This document shows, one piece after another, positions 32,741 through 44,200 of a DNA stretch of 64,000 nucleotides (position 1 is the first letter of the stretch; every line of letters starts with the position of its first letter). The stretch lies in contig CP126195.1 of the NCBI GenBank assembly GCA_030272155.1, positions 1,719,001-1,783,000 on the forward strand, read 5' to 3'. The notes under the pieces are model-generated. The model saw nothing but the letters and a program-made list of their open reading frames with translations. It made no database searches and had not been told where the DNA came from. The position numbers and the translations under genes were made by a program. Source of the stretch: Tetradesmus obliquus (Eukaryota > Chlorophyta > Chlorophyceae > Sphaeropleales > Scenedesmaceae).

Positions 32741-35700
32741 GGGGGTTTTGTATGTATGTAGGGTTGTGGGAAGGCACAGCGTGGCAGGGCTGTGCTAAGC
32801 CTCTGCAGTGAGGTGCGTGTGCTGCAGCTGGTCACTCGGCTGTAGTTGGTCACCCGTCTGAGAGACTGCATTGGTTATGCTGCTGTGGCAAGCTTTACCG
32901 GCAGTGTGGGTTAACGCATTGCATGCCGTGCTGCCGTGCTTGCGGCTATTGCTGCTGGTGATGTCCATTGTGCTTCTCAGCATCGTTGGGCTGACTGCGG
33001 AAGCACGGTTGGCATGCCGATGCATGTCACTCCTTGGACCATGTAACACTTAAGAAGCTTCACCACACTAGCGTATGCCGCTTTCAACGAGTGGCGCTCT
33101 GTCATTGTCTCCATCTCCAACAATGATCTGTACGTTGCCACCACAGCATGTCATGCATAGCCTGCTTGCACGTTATAACCCTTGACTATATGCATGCAGA
33201 CTGAGTCTGCAGCTCAGCTGTTAGAGACTGCCGCTCAGCGTACATGATGTCCTGTGCAGTGTCAGCCGCTGGTAGTGCCTTGATCAAAGAAGTGCCTTGA
33301 CCAGGTTGTATATTGATCGCAGGTAATACTTGAACAGGTTGCAGGAGCAGGAGCAGCATGCACAACTGCGGTTCAACAGCCACGGTGGCCATTGGGGGGA
33401 CCACTTCTAGACATGTGAGTGACGCAATATGCTGCATTGTGCTACTGCAATGTGTGTTACCTGCAATTCTTTATAAAGAAAGTTACATGAGATGCTCTCG
33501 AAACATCTGACCGTCATGTTGCGGTTATGACGACAGCTTTTGATATTCTCAGGTATAACAGACATCAGTCTTTCAGCGCCAGAGCCAGCTTCAGTCCTGC
33601 TTACATGTTGTAAAATGCAAACTCTCCCTTTACATCAAGATGCTTCCAAAGATTGTGATCTTGAAGCTGCATGCCGTTGCTGTTGACTAACAGCAAAAAG
33701 GCAACATCCATGTGCTGCATTGCATACGACACGCACACGTGAACGCCAGCATCACCCTGCATGCAGGCACCCTCGCAGCAGCCAGTGTACACCAGCTCGC
33801 AGCAAGCGCCAGACTGCTTGGAGTGTACTTGGCCCCCAGCATGCTCTGCAGAGCCTCCAAGCACAGTTCTGCAACAATTCCACCGGCATGTGCCTGAGCA
33901 CTGCTCAGACACAGTCTTGCAACCAAACCACCAGCAGGTGTCTGAGCAGGTCAAGATTACGCATGTCGAACGGACATCAACATTTGCAACCTGTGTCTGA
34001 GCAGAGCAAAAGCATGCGTGTCCATTGTGCATCAACATGTGCTGCCACATACCAGTTACTTCCGCCACTGTTAAATCCCCGCGCCCAGCACAAAATCGTT
34101 GCACTACACGGCACTCGCCAAAACCTGCTCAGCATAACCACAGTACTGCTGAATCAGGCCAAGCCAATCATCACAGCGTCCACCCCACCATGGGCTGTGG
34201 CTGGATCTTTTATATCGTCGCATGTCTGCCACATGACAAGGCTGCTCACTGTCTCCGTCTCGGCTGCAACGATCATAACAGCAACAGACAGAGCGCAGTT
34301 GCTCATGAGGCACCCACCACCACCCAGAGGCACAGATGAGAGGCAACACAGGCGTGCTGCCCTACCTACTAAATCGCCAGCACAAAATATCAGAGTACTC
34401 ACAGCTCTGCCCACACAACACCCTCAAAGCCAAGCACGAACACCATGCAGCGTCACAACAAGCAGCCACAGCGAGAATTCGCCCATGAGCAGGACCCAAC
34501 TAGCGCACACTATCAACGCCAGCAGATGTGGCTCTAGAGCCACAAAAGTTGTGGCTCACACCATCCAAGATGGTGCCAGGGCCCACATGTAACTATCCTC
34601 TCTCAAAAAAAGGGCCGGCAGCATGTCAGCAGACATCATCATGGTGCATGCCTGCACCAGAGTCACAAGACCCTATTCCTACTGCTGCGCATCCGCTGTA
34701 CGCCACCCCCTCTCCCAAATGCCCGCCCAAGCAACTGCAGAAACCCCGCAACTCCAGCAACTGGCACACTTACAGCAGCGCAGCCACGCGGCTCGCACAC
34801 TGCTGACAAATCACGACCATCTTATGTAGGCAACAAAGCCAAAAACACTGCAGAAAAGCTGCCCCGTCGCTCCTCTCCTTGCTCCTCTCCCTGAACTGCT
34901 AGCTGGCTGTGCAGTCAGGCAGGGCACAGCCAGCAAAAAAGTAAGAGCTGAAGCAAAAGATGGCTGCATGTCTCACCCCAACAACCAACAGCGCACTGCA
35001 CTGCTGAGGAGGATCATAGCACAGCCTCAACGCCTCGTTCCCTGGTATAAACTTCACAGCTGTGCAAGGGCTTGGCTGCAAGCAGATACATGTAAAGCAT
35101 AACCCCACAACCCAGACCCCACCATGCGGTTGCATTTGATACCCAACGCAGCCCCAAATCAGCGTCACTGCGAGCAGTAATGGGAAATCCTGACCGACCG
35201 CCGCTGCTACAAAAACACCCCCGCATCCGTGCATGAATCTGCGGCACACGCAGGTCCCTGCAGACATACCACCCACCACCTTGCACTACATCGTTGTTGC
35301 TACAGCTGCATATCTCCTACCAGTCCCCAAGTCAGGCGCTCAAGTGATAGCAGCTCTCGAACCAATTCACTGGGGTAGCATTGCGCTGTCTGGATCTGCA
35401 ATGCAGCAGCATCCCAACGCCACACCGCCTGCTGTCCTAAGTAAGACACGCAACTCTTGGACCGCACCTAAAAGCTGACGAGAGGCTCACACTCCGAGGT
35501 CTGTCTCTCCACACTGAGAAGCAACTGGTACCACATAGGTCAGCAACTGCAAAGCAAGCAAGGTATGAGCACTTTCAAGTCACCAAGCTACCAAGCAAAC
35601 AACTTGACCGCTTTGCCAAAGCAGACGGCATCATTCTTGCACTCATCACCAACTCATTGTCACCAGCAACGAGGCAGCAGCTGCTCACGCACCAGGAGCT

Positions 35701-35759
35701 GCTCAAGCAGCCAAGCCCTGAAAAGCAGCAACGGGTCAACAACCGCATCAGCATCTCTG
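32741..35759. other. Gene-poor interval between two convergent genes
   Basis: About 3 kb between the stop of the acidic protein and the stop of the minus-strand TraB gene. No frame has the codon use, domains or splice structure of the neighbours. It holds one copy of a dispersed 63-base repeat and otherwise low-homology, CA-rich sequence from about 33700 to 35700. Long 3' untranslated regions of the two convergent genes may occupy part of it. Confidence 0.5.
33572..33634. repeat. Dispersed repeat, copy 1 of 2
   Basis: The 63 bases from TCAGCGCCAGAGCCAGCTTC to CTCCCTTTACA match 59149-59211 with about five differences. Copy 1 is intergenic and copy 2 lies in an intron of the MYND gene, so it is probably a fragment of an interspersed mobile element. 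Confidence 0.85.
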
Positions 35760-36636
35760 TTACGCAGCCGCCGCCCTGCCGCGTGACACAGCCCCTGCCA
35801 GTTCAAACAAGCTGGCCATGCCTCCACCCAGCTGCCCCTGCTGCAGCATTTGATCATTCACCACCGCAATGCTGTGCAGCAGCTGCGAGGCCTCACGGCA
35901 GCGCCCAGCGTCCCGCTGCAGCGGCAGCAGCGCAACGCCAGCCGGCAGCAGCAGCAGCAGCCCCAGGCGGGCCAGGCGGCGCGAGGACAGGCGCACCCCA
36001 CCACGCCACGCACCTGCACGGTGCGCCGTACTAGCTGCTGCTGCTGCTGATGGATCGGCTGCTGGCAGTGCTGTTACCTGACTGCTGCCAAGAGCGGTCC
36101 TGCTGAGACCTCCCAGCAACCAGCTGTGCCCAACACCACTGCTGCTGGAGCCGTTGGCTGTTGTTGCAGAGTGCGCGAACCTCGCAGTGGCCGAAGGCGA
36201 GACTCCTGCTGCTGCTGCGCCTGCTGCTGCAAAGCCATACGGCAGCTTGCCGCTGCCGCCAAGTGGCACCTGCTGGCTGCCCCAGCGCGCTGCTGCTGCT
36301 GCTGCTGAACCTGCTGACCGTGCTGCTGCTGCTGCTGCTGCTGCTGCTGTGTTAGCCGGCTGCGTAAGCTTTCCAACTGCAAGTAAATACGCTAAACCGA
36401 TGGATCCTACCGCACACATCTCCAGCACTCCTGCTGCAGTGTCCGTTGCTGCCAAGCGCAGCGCAGCATGCTGCTGCAGCTGCTGCTCTGCGTCAGCAGA
36501 CAGCACACTGCTGCTGCTGCTGCTGCTGAGGATGCCGCCCCGCTGCTCTGCATGCCACTGCTGCTCGCGGCGCTTCCACTCCTGCACTATACCTGGCAGG
36601 TGGTTCACACCAACCACACCCAGCACGGCAGCAGGT

Positions 36637-36667
<31 letters not shown>

Positions 36668-37025
36668 TGGCATCTGTGCTGAGCCACAAGCTGCTCACTG
36701 CCTTGCCTAACCAACTGCTGCTGCTGCTGCTGCTGCTGCTGGCTGTAGTTGTGTCAGCTGAGGTAGCAGCCGCAGCAGCAGCAGCAGCCTGCTGCCACAG
36801 TGCGTCTGTCAGCACAGCATTCCTCTCAGCCATCACAGCACGCTCAAACGCCATTGCAGCAGTATGGTTGGCATGGTGCTGCTGCGGCTGCTGCCCCTCA
36901 GCCTGACCCCGTGTGCTGCTGCTGCTGCTGCTGCTGCTGTCACCCATCAAGCTCCCACTGAACTTCTCACTCATCTTCATCCACCAGGGGCGGGTGGGAA
37001 GCAGCACCTCACCAACCACCTCGCC

Positions 37026-37067
<42 letters not shown>

Positions 37068-37998
37068 AAGCTGCCGCTGCACCTGTTCCAAGCTCGCCGC
37101 AAACTGCCGCACAGCAGTCAGGTCATCAGCTGCCGGCAGCGCCCCAGCAGAGGCCGCCGCCAGCAGCCGGGCAGCTGCTGCTGCTGCCGCCGCAACACCT
37201 TGCACGCCGTGCTGTTGCAGGCGCTGCTGCAGCTGGGGGTCGTTTGGCAGCAGGAACACTGGGTGCAGGTGCTGGCCGTACCAGTCTGCTTGGCTGCAAA
37301 GTGCCATGGCCCACCAGTGCAGGCAGAGGTGCAGCAGGCGGCCTGTTGCGATGCTGAGCGCAGACGACAGCAGCGGCTGCTGCTGCAGGGTTGCGGGGGA
37401 GGCACTGCTACTGCTGGTGTGCTGGCTATCCTGTGAAGTGCTGATGGCCTGCAGGTATGTGAGCGCGATACACATGCCTGTCAGTGTGTTGAACGTGGTT
37501 GTTTGCAGTGTGTGGGACACCATCAGCAGGGAGATGTGGTCAAGGATCAAGGCAAGGTGGGCAACAGCGCCACACCTCATGTACTGTGCGCAAGGACGGC
37601 TGAGAACATCCCACATGGCATCCCAGCAGCTTGCAGGACAACTTGCAGGACAACAACTGCACAACACCCCTGGCGTTATGCAGCTGCAGCATGTGTTTAA
37701 AATGACAACCGCCGCACAAGGCCGCACCTCTGCATGTGCCACTCCCCCAGACAGCACTGCCGCCAGCAGCAGCCCCTGCTGGCTCAGCAGCAGCAGCGCC
37801 ACAACAAGCAGCAGCAGCTACAACAAGCTCACTGTGCACATGGACGGCTGATCATACAAGGCCGCACCTCTGCATGTGCCATTCCCCCAGGCAGCACTGC
37901 CGCCAGCAGCAGCCCCAGCTGGCTCAGCAGCGAGCTGCCGCCTGCCAGGGCCCTGAAGCGCTCCATGGTGATGGCGTGGTGCTGGTCCGCAAGCACGA

Positions 37999-38029
<31 letters not shown>

Positions 38030-38926
38030 GCTGGGTGCGGCTGCGGTTGACGCTGCTGCTAGCGCAGCCTGCAGCATGTCTGAGCCATACAGGGAGCCCA
38101 GCAATACAGGAACACCTGCGTGCAGTTGCAGGATAGTTGGGTTTGTGTCACATAATGACAGCAGCTAGCGCTCAAAGAATCACCACATTGCCGGCTGAGT
38201 TGGCACGCTGCTGTATAGGTCGCATTTCAAGTTGGCAGCTTGGCATCATGGCAGCAGCATGCACCTGGGCCGTACAGCATAAGCAAGCATGCATGTCAGC
38301 TGCGCACCTTCGTTGCGCATTGTGTGGAACTGCTGCTGGTGCTGCTTCCATAGCAGCGCGTCTGGCAGCAGCTGGGAGGCGCTGCTGCTCCCTGAGCCTG
38401 ATGGCTGCCCCTCTGCACTGTCAGCATCTGCTGCTGCCAGCTCCAGCAGTGCTGCTGTGTCGTGGTGCAGCAGGTGTGCTAGCCGAATTTGTAGCTGGTG
38501 GAGACGGTCCTGCAAGCATGATGTGAAGGCGGCCATGCAGAGCATATCTCTTTTCAGGACCAACCATAAGCTGTGTTTGTTTGAAACGTGAAAGCATGAG
38601 CAAAATGCATGAGCCAGTAATGCGCATTTGCCTGCAACTGTCTGGTGTCAGGGATGTAGCACATCCAAAGTTTCAGAAGTGGGGTGCTTGCAGGATACGG
38701 TAGCATGCGTGACTAGAAAGTGAAAGTGCAGTGAAACTCATTGCGATGCTCTTGCGCGGGTAGATGTCAAGCCCTTGCACACCTGATCCAGTTCTAGCAC
38801 GACAGCTGTTGGAGTTCCCAGCTCAATCTGCTCTCTAGCCAGGCAGCCGTGGGTAGCTGAAACGTGTTGTGTACCCAGTAGTACTACGCTTGTGCCATTT
38901 GGATGCTGCAAGACTTCGCTCCTCAT
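35760..38926 (-). CDS. TraB-family (TraB/PrgY) protein, four exons
   Basis: Exons in order on the minus strand are 38926-38783, 38509-38308, 38115-37868 and 37583-35760 (805 aa, frame kept). Family motifs are visible in order: VVLLGTQHVS and AVVLELDQ in exon 1 (residues 14-48), NEGVPVLLGS at the exon 2/3 join, SIVLADQHHAITMERFRAL in exon 3, and AERNAVLTDALW and VVGVNHLPGIVQEWKR in exon 4. These are the conserved TraB blocks of plant and bacterial members, whose biochemical role is poorly known; plant members are mitochondrial outer-membrane or ER-contact proteins. A hydrophobic stretch near GVLEMCAVGSIGLAYLLAVG may span a membrane. Exon 4 is swollen by Ser, Ala and Gln runs from triplet repeats, about twice the usual family length, and may contain unseen introns, for example before AISTSQ. 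Confidence 0.85.
37719..37789 (-). repeat. Intronic duplicate of the TraB exon 3 end with its donor
   Basis: These 71 bases match 37859-37929 (the true exon 3 end and donor GAG|GTGCGG) with three differences, 140 bases apart. A TGTGCACAG acceptor-like site at about 37830 also echoes the true exon 4 acceptor TGCGCACAG at 37584, so the duplicated unit covers exon end, intron and acceptor. Confidence 0.88.
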
Positions 38927-39265
38927 TGTCGCTGGCGCCTATTCGGCCAACCTAACACGGGCAGCAGGCCTGCTCTGACTGAAGCTGCCTGTTTTTCAGC
39001 TTTCTCTTGGATACTTGTGACATACATGCAGCATTGCACGCTGCTCTGGATGCTGATTCGGATAGGAGGAGTTCACTCAGGCGGTGCCAGACTTGCAGAC
39101 AGCCGACTCAATCCTCTCCAGCGCGTGCGAAATCAGTAATTGCAGCGCCAATGAGCCGAATAGCAAGCACAATTGCCAAAACAACGAACCACTGCTGAGT
39201 CAAGCTTTGTCATCAACCCTCAACCCTCATGAACCGAGAACCATGCTGAGCAACACCCCATCATG

Positions 39266-40192
39266 CTAAGACCCGTTATTTGCCGCCTGGGACCTCAAAG
39301 CCTTCAGCAGAGGCCCTATTGCAGACCGCCGCACACCGCCGCCTCCACGCTTTGCAGTTCCGGGCGTCTGAGTTTTAGCAGGGTTTCCAGCTGCTCCTGC
39401 AGCCACTGCAGAGCCAGGGCTAACCGCAGCAGCTGCTGCCGGCGTAACACTGCCATTCTGCTGCTGCTGCTGCAGCCGCGCGTCATCTGCAAACGCTGCC
39501 CAAGCACCTGTGCTAGGCACAACTTCCCCTGCAGGACTGGCAGCACAGCCTGGCGTCGATTTGCCTGCTGCAGCACCCTTGCTGCTACCTGCAGCAGCAC
39601 CAGGCGTCACAGCTGCTGCTGCTGCTGAACGCAACCTGCTGCTGCTTGCAGGTGTCGCAACACCTGGCCTGCCTGCAGCACCGCTGCTGGTGCGGGTGGT
39701 TACACCAGGCCTGCTGCCTGGTGTTACTGGCAGTGCTGCTGCTGGCCGGGGCCTGGCAGCAGCAGCAGCAGCAGCAGGCCGCGGAGGTCCCAGACCGGGC
39801 CGCACATTCTTCGGCGTGCCGTCTGCAACAGCATAGAAAGGCACAAGGCAGTGTTGCAGCAGCTGCAATGGTTGGTTGCCCCATTCAAAGGTGCATGCAT
39901 GTGACATGTCTCTGTGCAGGACGGGTGGCAGCATGCACATGTTTTCAGGGTACATCACGTTGCTGCGCGCATGACACCGCAGCAAAAAGGCGACACGCAG
40001 CATGCACCCAGCCAAAGGTTTAAAGCGTGCTCCAGCAAGTTGTGCTGCACTCACCGCCCAGGTCATCGTCCCTGGCTGGCGGCAGCAGCAGCCCGGCAGC
40101 CGCCGCCGCCGCTGCTGCTGCCTGCTGCTTGCTGCTGCTGGCTGGAGTCTTGGCACTCTGCTGCTGACCGTCTACGTCCATACCGTCCGCAG

Positions 40193-40229
<37 letters not shown>

Positions 40230-41565
40230 ATTGGGTGGCGCTGAGTCAGCTGCCTTCACCAGCCGCAGCACCACACACTCCCCAACAGTAGCAGTCAGCA
40301 CGCCAGCCTCGTCATATGGCGAGGCATCTAGCACCTCCTGTGCTGCTGCTGCTGCTGCTGCTGCTGCCTCTGCCTGTGCATCAGCTCCACCTGAATCCAC
40401 CTGCGCTGCTGCTGCTGCTGCTGCTGCTTTGGCGTCGTCCAGCCGCTGCTGCAGCGGGTGCGTGAACATGCAGGGCCAGGGCGCCAGGCACATGGTGCTG
40501 CTGGCGGCATCGAATGACAGCACCATGCCTTGGCGCAGCTCCGACACCTGCAGCAAAACAGCGCGATGAAATGTGTGGGAAAACAGACATTGTGTTACTG
40601 GGGCGGTGCCCTGGTAAGGTTTATCAGCACCATGCCCTGGCGCAGCTCCGACACCTGCAGCACGTCAGCGTAGTTGAAGCTTCAGCGTGAGGGAGGTAAG
40701 CCGTTGCTTACATGTTGTCAAGATGAGCACTGCAAGATGTGTTTGAGAAGCGATGAACAGCACTGCCCAGCGCGCCGCAGCACGGCCCAGCATGGCGTAG
40801 TGCTGCGCAGTTACGCCAGTGAAACCATCTTAGCCCCACCTCCAGCTGCTGGTAAGCAGGCATGACATGTGGGACTTGACAAGTTACGCGTGGAAGGCAT
40901 GCAACAGCACAGCGCAGCACAGTCTCACCTGTGGCGTCCAGTTGGGGCCAACCTCCAGCAGCTGGTAAGCGAGCCATGACATGTAACATGTGCAAGGCGC
41001 AGCACAGCACAGCACAGCACAGCACAGCACAGCACAGCACAGCACAGCACAGCACAGCACAGCACAGCACAGCACAGCACAGCGCAGCGCAGAACACCAC
41101 AGCCTCACCAGCGGCGTCCTAACCTCCAGCAGCTGGTAAGCAAGGATGAATTGTGACACGTGACATGCTACAAGAGCCAGGTCCGAAACACCACAGCGCA
41201 GCACAGCACAGCACAGCACCGTGCTGTGCGGCACAGCACAGCAAAGATCACAGCACAGTACAGATCACAGCACACCGCATGAAACACCCCAGCGAACAGT
41301 GCAGCACAGCCTCACCTGTGGCGTCCAGTTGGGGCCAACCTCCAGCAGCTGATAAGCAACGATGTCTCCACCAGCAGGCGCACGCAGCAGCAGCGGGCAT
41401 GACGACAGACTGGCAGCAGCACTGCCGCCACCACCGCCTGCAGGGGTGTGTCCTGCTGGTGCTGGGGGTGCTGCTGGTGATGCTGCAGCCTTGTGCACTG
41501 ACTGCTTCAGATGCTGCTGCTGTTGCTGCTGCTGCTGTGGCGCGGCAGGATAAGGTTTGCCAGGC

Positions 41566-41600
<35 letters not shown>

Positions 41601-42150
41601 TTGCTTCTGCTGCTGTACAGGTGCAGAGCCTGGCTGGCTGCGTGAGGGCACCAAGTGAGCAGGCACAGTCACAACAGGTGGCAACACCTGCTGCTGCTGC
41701 TGCTGCTGTCCTGCAGCACCAGCCTCTGCATCCTGCTCACTGCTAAAGTCGTCCTCGCTGCTGCTAGAATCCTCCTCGCCACTGCTGCTGCTGCTGCTAC
41801 TGCTGGAAGTCTCCTCACTACTGCTGCTGCTATTGCTCTCTTCACTGCTACTGCTACTTGCTTCGCTGGTGCTGCTCTCCTCGCTGCTGCTGCTCTCCTC
41901 GCTGCTGCTCGCGGCACCGGCCGGTACCCCATTAGCTGCCAGTACCGTCACGGCAGCCACTGTACCGTTAGCTGCGCCGTGCTGCTGCTGCTGCTGCTGT
42001 TGCTGCTGGTGCTGCTGCTGCCTTTGAGCGCTGCGGCCTGCAGCTGATGCACACCCCGTCACCGCCGCTGCTGCTGCTGCTGCCATGCCTTGGTTGGGAT
42101 CCAGTGGATTGGCAGCAGCAGCAGCTTCAAGCGACAGCCGCACTGCACCT

Positions 42151-42185
<35 letters not shown>

Positions 42186-42925
42186 CTGCTGACCCCAGAA
42201 CTGCTGGCACTCAGCCTGCTGCCAAGGCTGCATCTCATCCCAGCTGAGAGCTGCCCAGCTGTAATGCGGCGGAACCTCAACAGCAGCCGTCCAATCATCA
42301 CCAGCAGCAGTGACAGCAGCAGCCTCATCTTGCTGCTGCTGCTGCTGCTGCTGCTGCTTGGCGACAGCTTTAGGCTGTTTGTCAGGTGCAGCCTGACGAT
42401 CTGTGCGTGCTGCTGCTGCTGCTGGTTCCACAGTTGCAGCAGCTGCTGCTGCTGCTGCTGCTTTGATTCCAGCTGGTTTCCCTTTCTTGGGCAGCACTCC
42501 AAGCCTACGCAGCTTGCGCTTGGTTGCTTTTCTGCGAGCGCTACGGCTGCGCGGTGCGGCAGCAGCTGCTGCCACCTCTGCTGCTGCTTCTGCTGCAGCA
42601 TCTGCTGCTGCTGTTGCACTGCTGCCTGCTGCAGCTGCTGCTTTCTTGCCTCCACCTGCCGGTGCCTGCTGTTCAGCGATCTCTGCTGCCGCTGTTGCTG
42701 CTGCTGCTGCTTTGTTTAAACGGCGTTTTTTCGCCACTTGGTGGCCCTTACCTACTGCTGCTGCTGCTGCAACAGCAGTTGTGTCTGCAGCTGCTGCTTT
42801 GCTAGCCTTTCGCTTTGCACCCACAGCAGCTGCAGCCGCTTTCCTTGCAGCAGCAGCCCTACCTGGTGCCAACAGCAACTTGGCGGCCGGCTGCTGCTGC
42901 TCCTCGGCTGCTGGCAGCTGACACA

Positions 42926-42956
<31 letters not shown>

Positions 42957-43689
42957 GACTGCTGCTGCTGCTGAGGTGAGTGTGACGTGGTCGCCGTCCC
43001 GCAGCAGGTCTGCTGCTGCTGCTGCTGGCGGCATCACAAAGCCGTCCACTGACAGCAGCACCTTTGAATAATCTGGGGCTGCCAGATCTAAGTCAATGAT
43101 GACCTGCACGGCAATCGACACACAGACAGCTGAGGTGTGGTTACCTTCAAAAAGATTGTGTCCACTCCAAGTTGCAGGCTGGCGCCGATTTTGATGCTTA
43201 GAGCTGCACGTGAATGTCACATCATAAGCACACCAGCTGCAAATATGACGCCAGGTGAAGGTACAGTCATCAGCAGTAGCAGCAGCGCATTGGTGGGATA
43301 ATTGGCTGCCATGTTAGTGTGCAGTGTGCTTGCATGGCGCACCTGTTGGGTGACGTCTGCAATGGAAGCGCAGCAGGGGTCCAGTTTGTACCTGCGTAAA
43401 GGATGAACATGGCAGTGGCAGTAGCATGTGTCACTTGCAGGAAAAGTCAGCAGAGTAGCAGCAGTGACAACACAAGCGGCAGCAGCAGTAGCGACGCGCT
43501 GGCGCACTGCAAGCATCTGCTGTGCACTCTACATGGCATGCACAGTAAGGGAGTGAACCTCCAAAGACATCTCGTCCTCATAAAATCAATATCCAATGCT
43601 CACCATGATCGTTTGAGTCCTTTCTGGATCAAGTCTTGGGTCAGAAACTCGTCACCCACTTCCAGCCTCAGCCTTGGAGCCACGGCCAT
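39266..43689 (-). CDS. COIL: Coilin (Cajal-body scaffold), five exons
   Basis: Coilin organises nuclear Cajal bodies and snRNP maturation. Minus-strand exons are 43689-43604, 43391-43343, 43103-41316, 40547-40055 and 39822-39266 (990 aa, frame kept). The N-terminal ubiquitin-like domain is read across three exons: APRLRLEV, LIQKGLKRSW, IADVTQQ, then VLLSVDGFVMPP and LLRDGDHVTL, matching the plant and animal coilin N-terminus. The middle is low-complexity with basic blocks (AKKRRLNK, RSARRKATKRKLRR) and a Ser/Glu tract. The tudor-like C-terminal domain reads GGDIVAYQLLEVGPNWTPQ at the end of exon 3 and VSELRQGMVLSFDAASSTMC in exon 4, as in plant coilin. The last exon is Ala/Pro/Gly-rich and basic. 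It is far longer than human coilin (576 aa) because of poly-Ala/Gln. Confidence 0.82.
40627..41142 (-). repeat. Intronic copies of coilin exon edges
   Basis: Inside the intron between coilin exons 3 and 4, the exon 4 start recurs at 40627-40662 (one change from 40517-40552). The exon 3 end recurs at 40929-40972, 41107-41142 and, shorter, 40835-40857. The exon 3 copies share CCTCCAGCAGCTG followed by GGTAAGC. Each copy includes the splice-site side of the exon, so decoy sites exist for both ends of this intron. Confidence 0.8.
41001..41080. repeat. (AGCAC)16 pentamer microsatellite in a coilin intron
   Basis: Sixteen exact AGCAC units flanked by AGCGC variants. A related looser tract with a 9-base inverted repeat (41211-41229) lies just downstream. 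Confidence 0.95.
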
Positions 43690-44200
43690 GGCTTGCTGAG
43701 CACAGCCGTGCCTCTATACGCTGCTGGTAACGAGTGTCTGTTACAGATGCATGTTATAAGTGGAGGAGGCACTGCTTGCAGCTAGTTGCAACTACCCTGT
43801 CGGGGGTGAGGGGCAGTCACTGGAGCAGACAAGCAGCCAGGCTTACTGGCAGCTAGTACAGGCACTGATCGCATTCAGCAGGTGTTGCAGTACATATGTG
43901 GTTATGCGTGCACCTATACAACCGTGTCTGTGTGCTGCAGCACCTTGAATATCTTTTAAAGCGAAGAGGGCTTGTCATGGCAAGTGTGTAACTGGTACAC
44001 TAGACTCAACACCCTAGGCCCCGCAAAGCCGCTAGTGGATGATTACTGCTTTGCTTGAACTGCATCATACCGTTAAGTCAAAGTTACGCTGCTAGTGGTG
44101 CTGCTGGTTTCTGTCTGTTGCTTCAGTTGCTGTCCCACGCCATCCTGCAAGCTCGTTCTCAAACTCGCAAGCGCAACTATCCCTCCAAACATCTGCAGCT
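43690..44200. promoter_or_regulatory. Divergent intergenic region between coilin and epsilon-COP
   Basis: Coilin is read leftwards from 43689 and epsilon-COP rightwards from 44201, so these 511 bases must hold both promoters and may be bidirectional. No clear TATA box was seen in either direction. Confidence 0.5.

Noticed and set aside
33700-35700. Possible plus-strand gene with frames up to 290 codons
   Set aside because: Low-complexity CA-rich text with no domain, no consistent junctions, and competing frames on both strands.
41211-41229. 9-base inverted repeat GCACAGCAC/GTGCTGTGC as a functional hairpin
   Set aside because: It lies in pentamer-repeat sequence where such symmetry arises easily; no supporting context.
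40002-43220. Plus-strand Leu/Ala/Cys-rich frames opposite coilin and TraB
   Set aside because: They are antisense readings of CAG/CTG runs; the minus-strand frames carry the recognisable domains.
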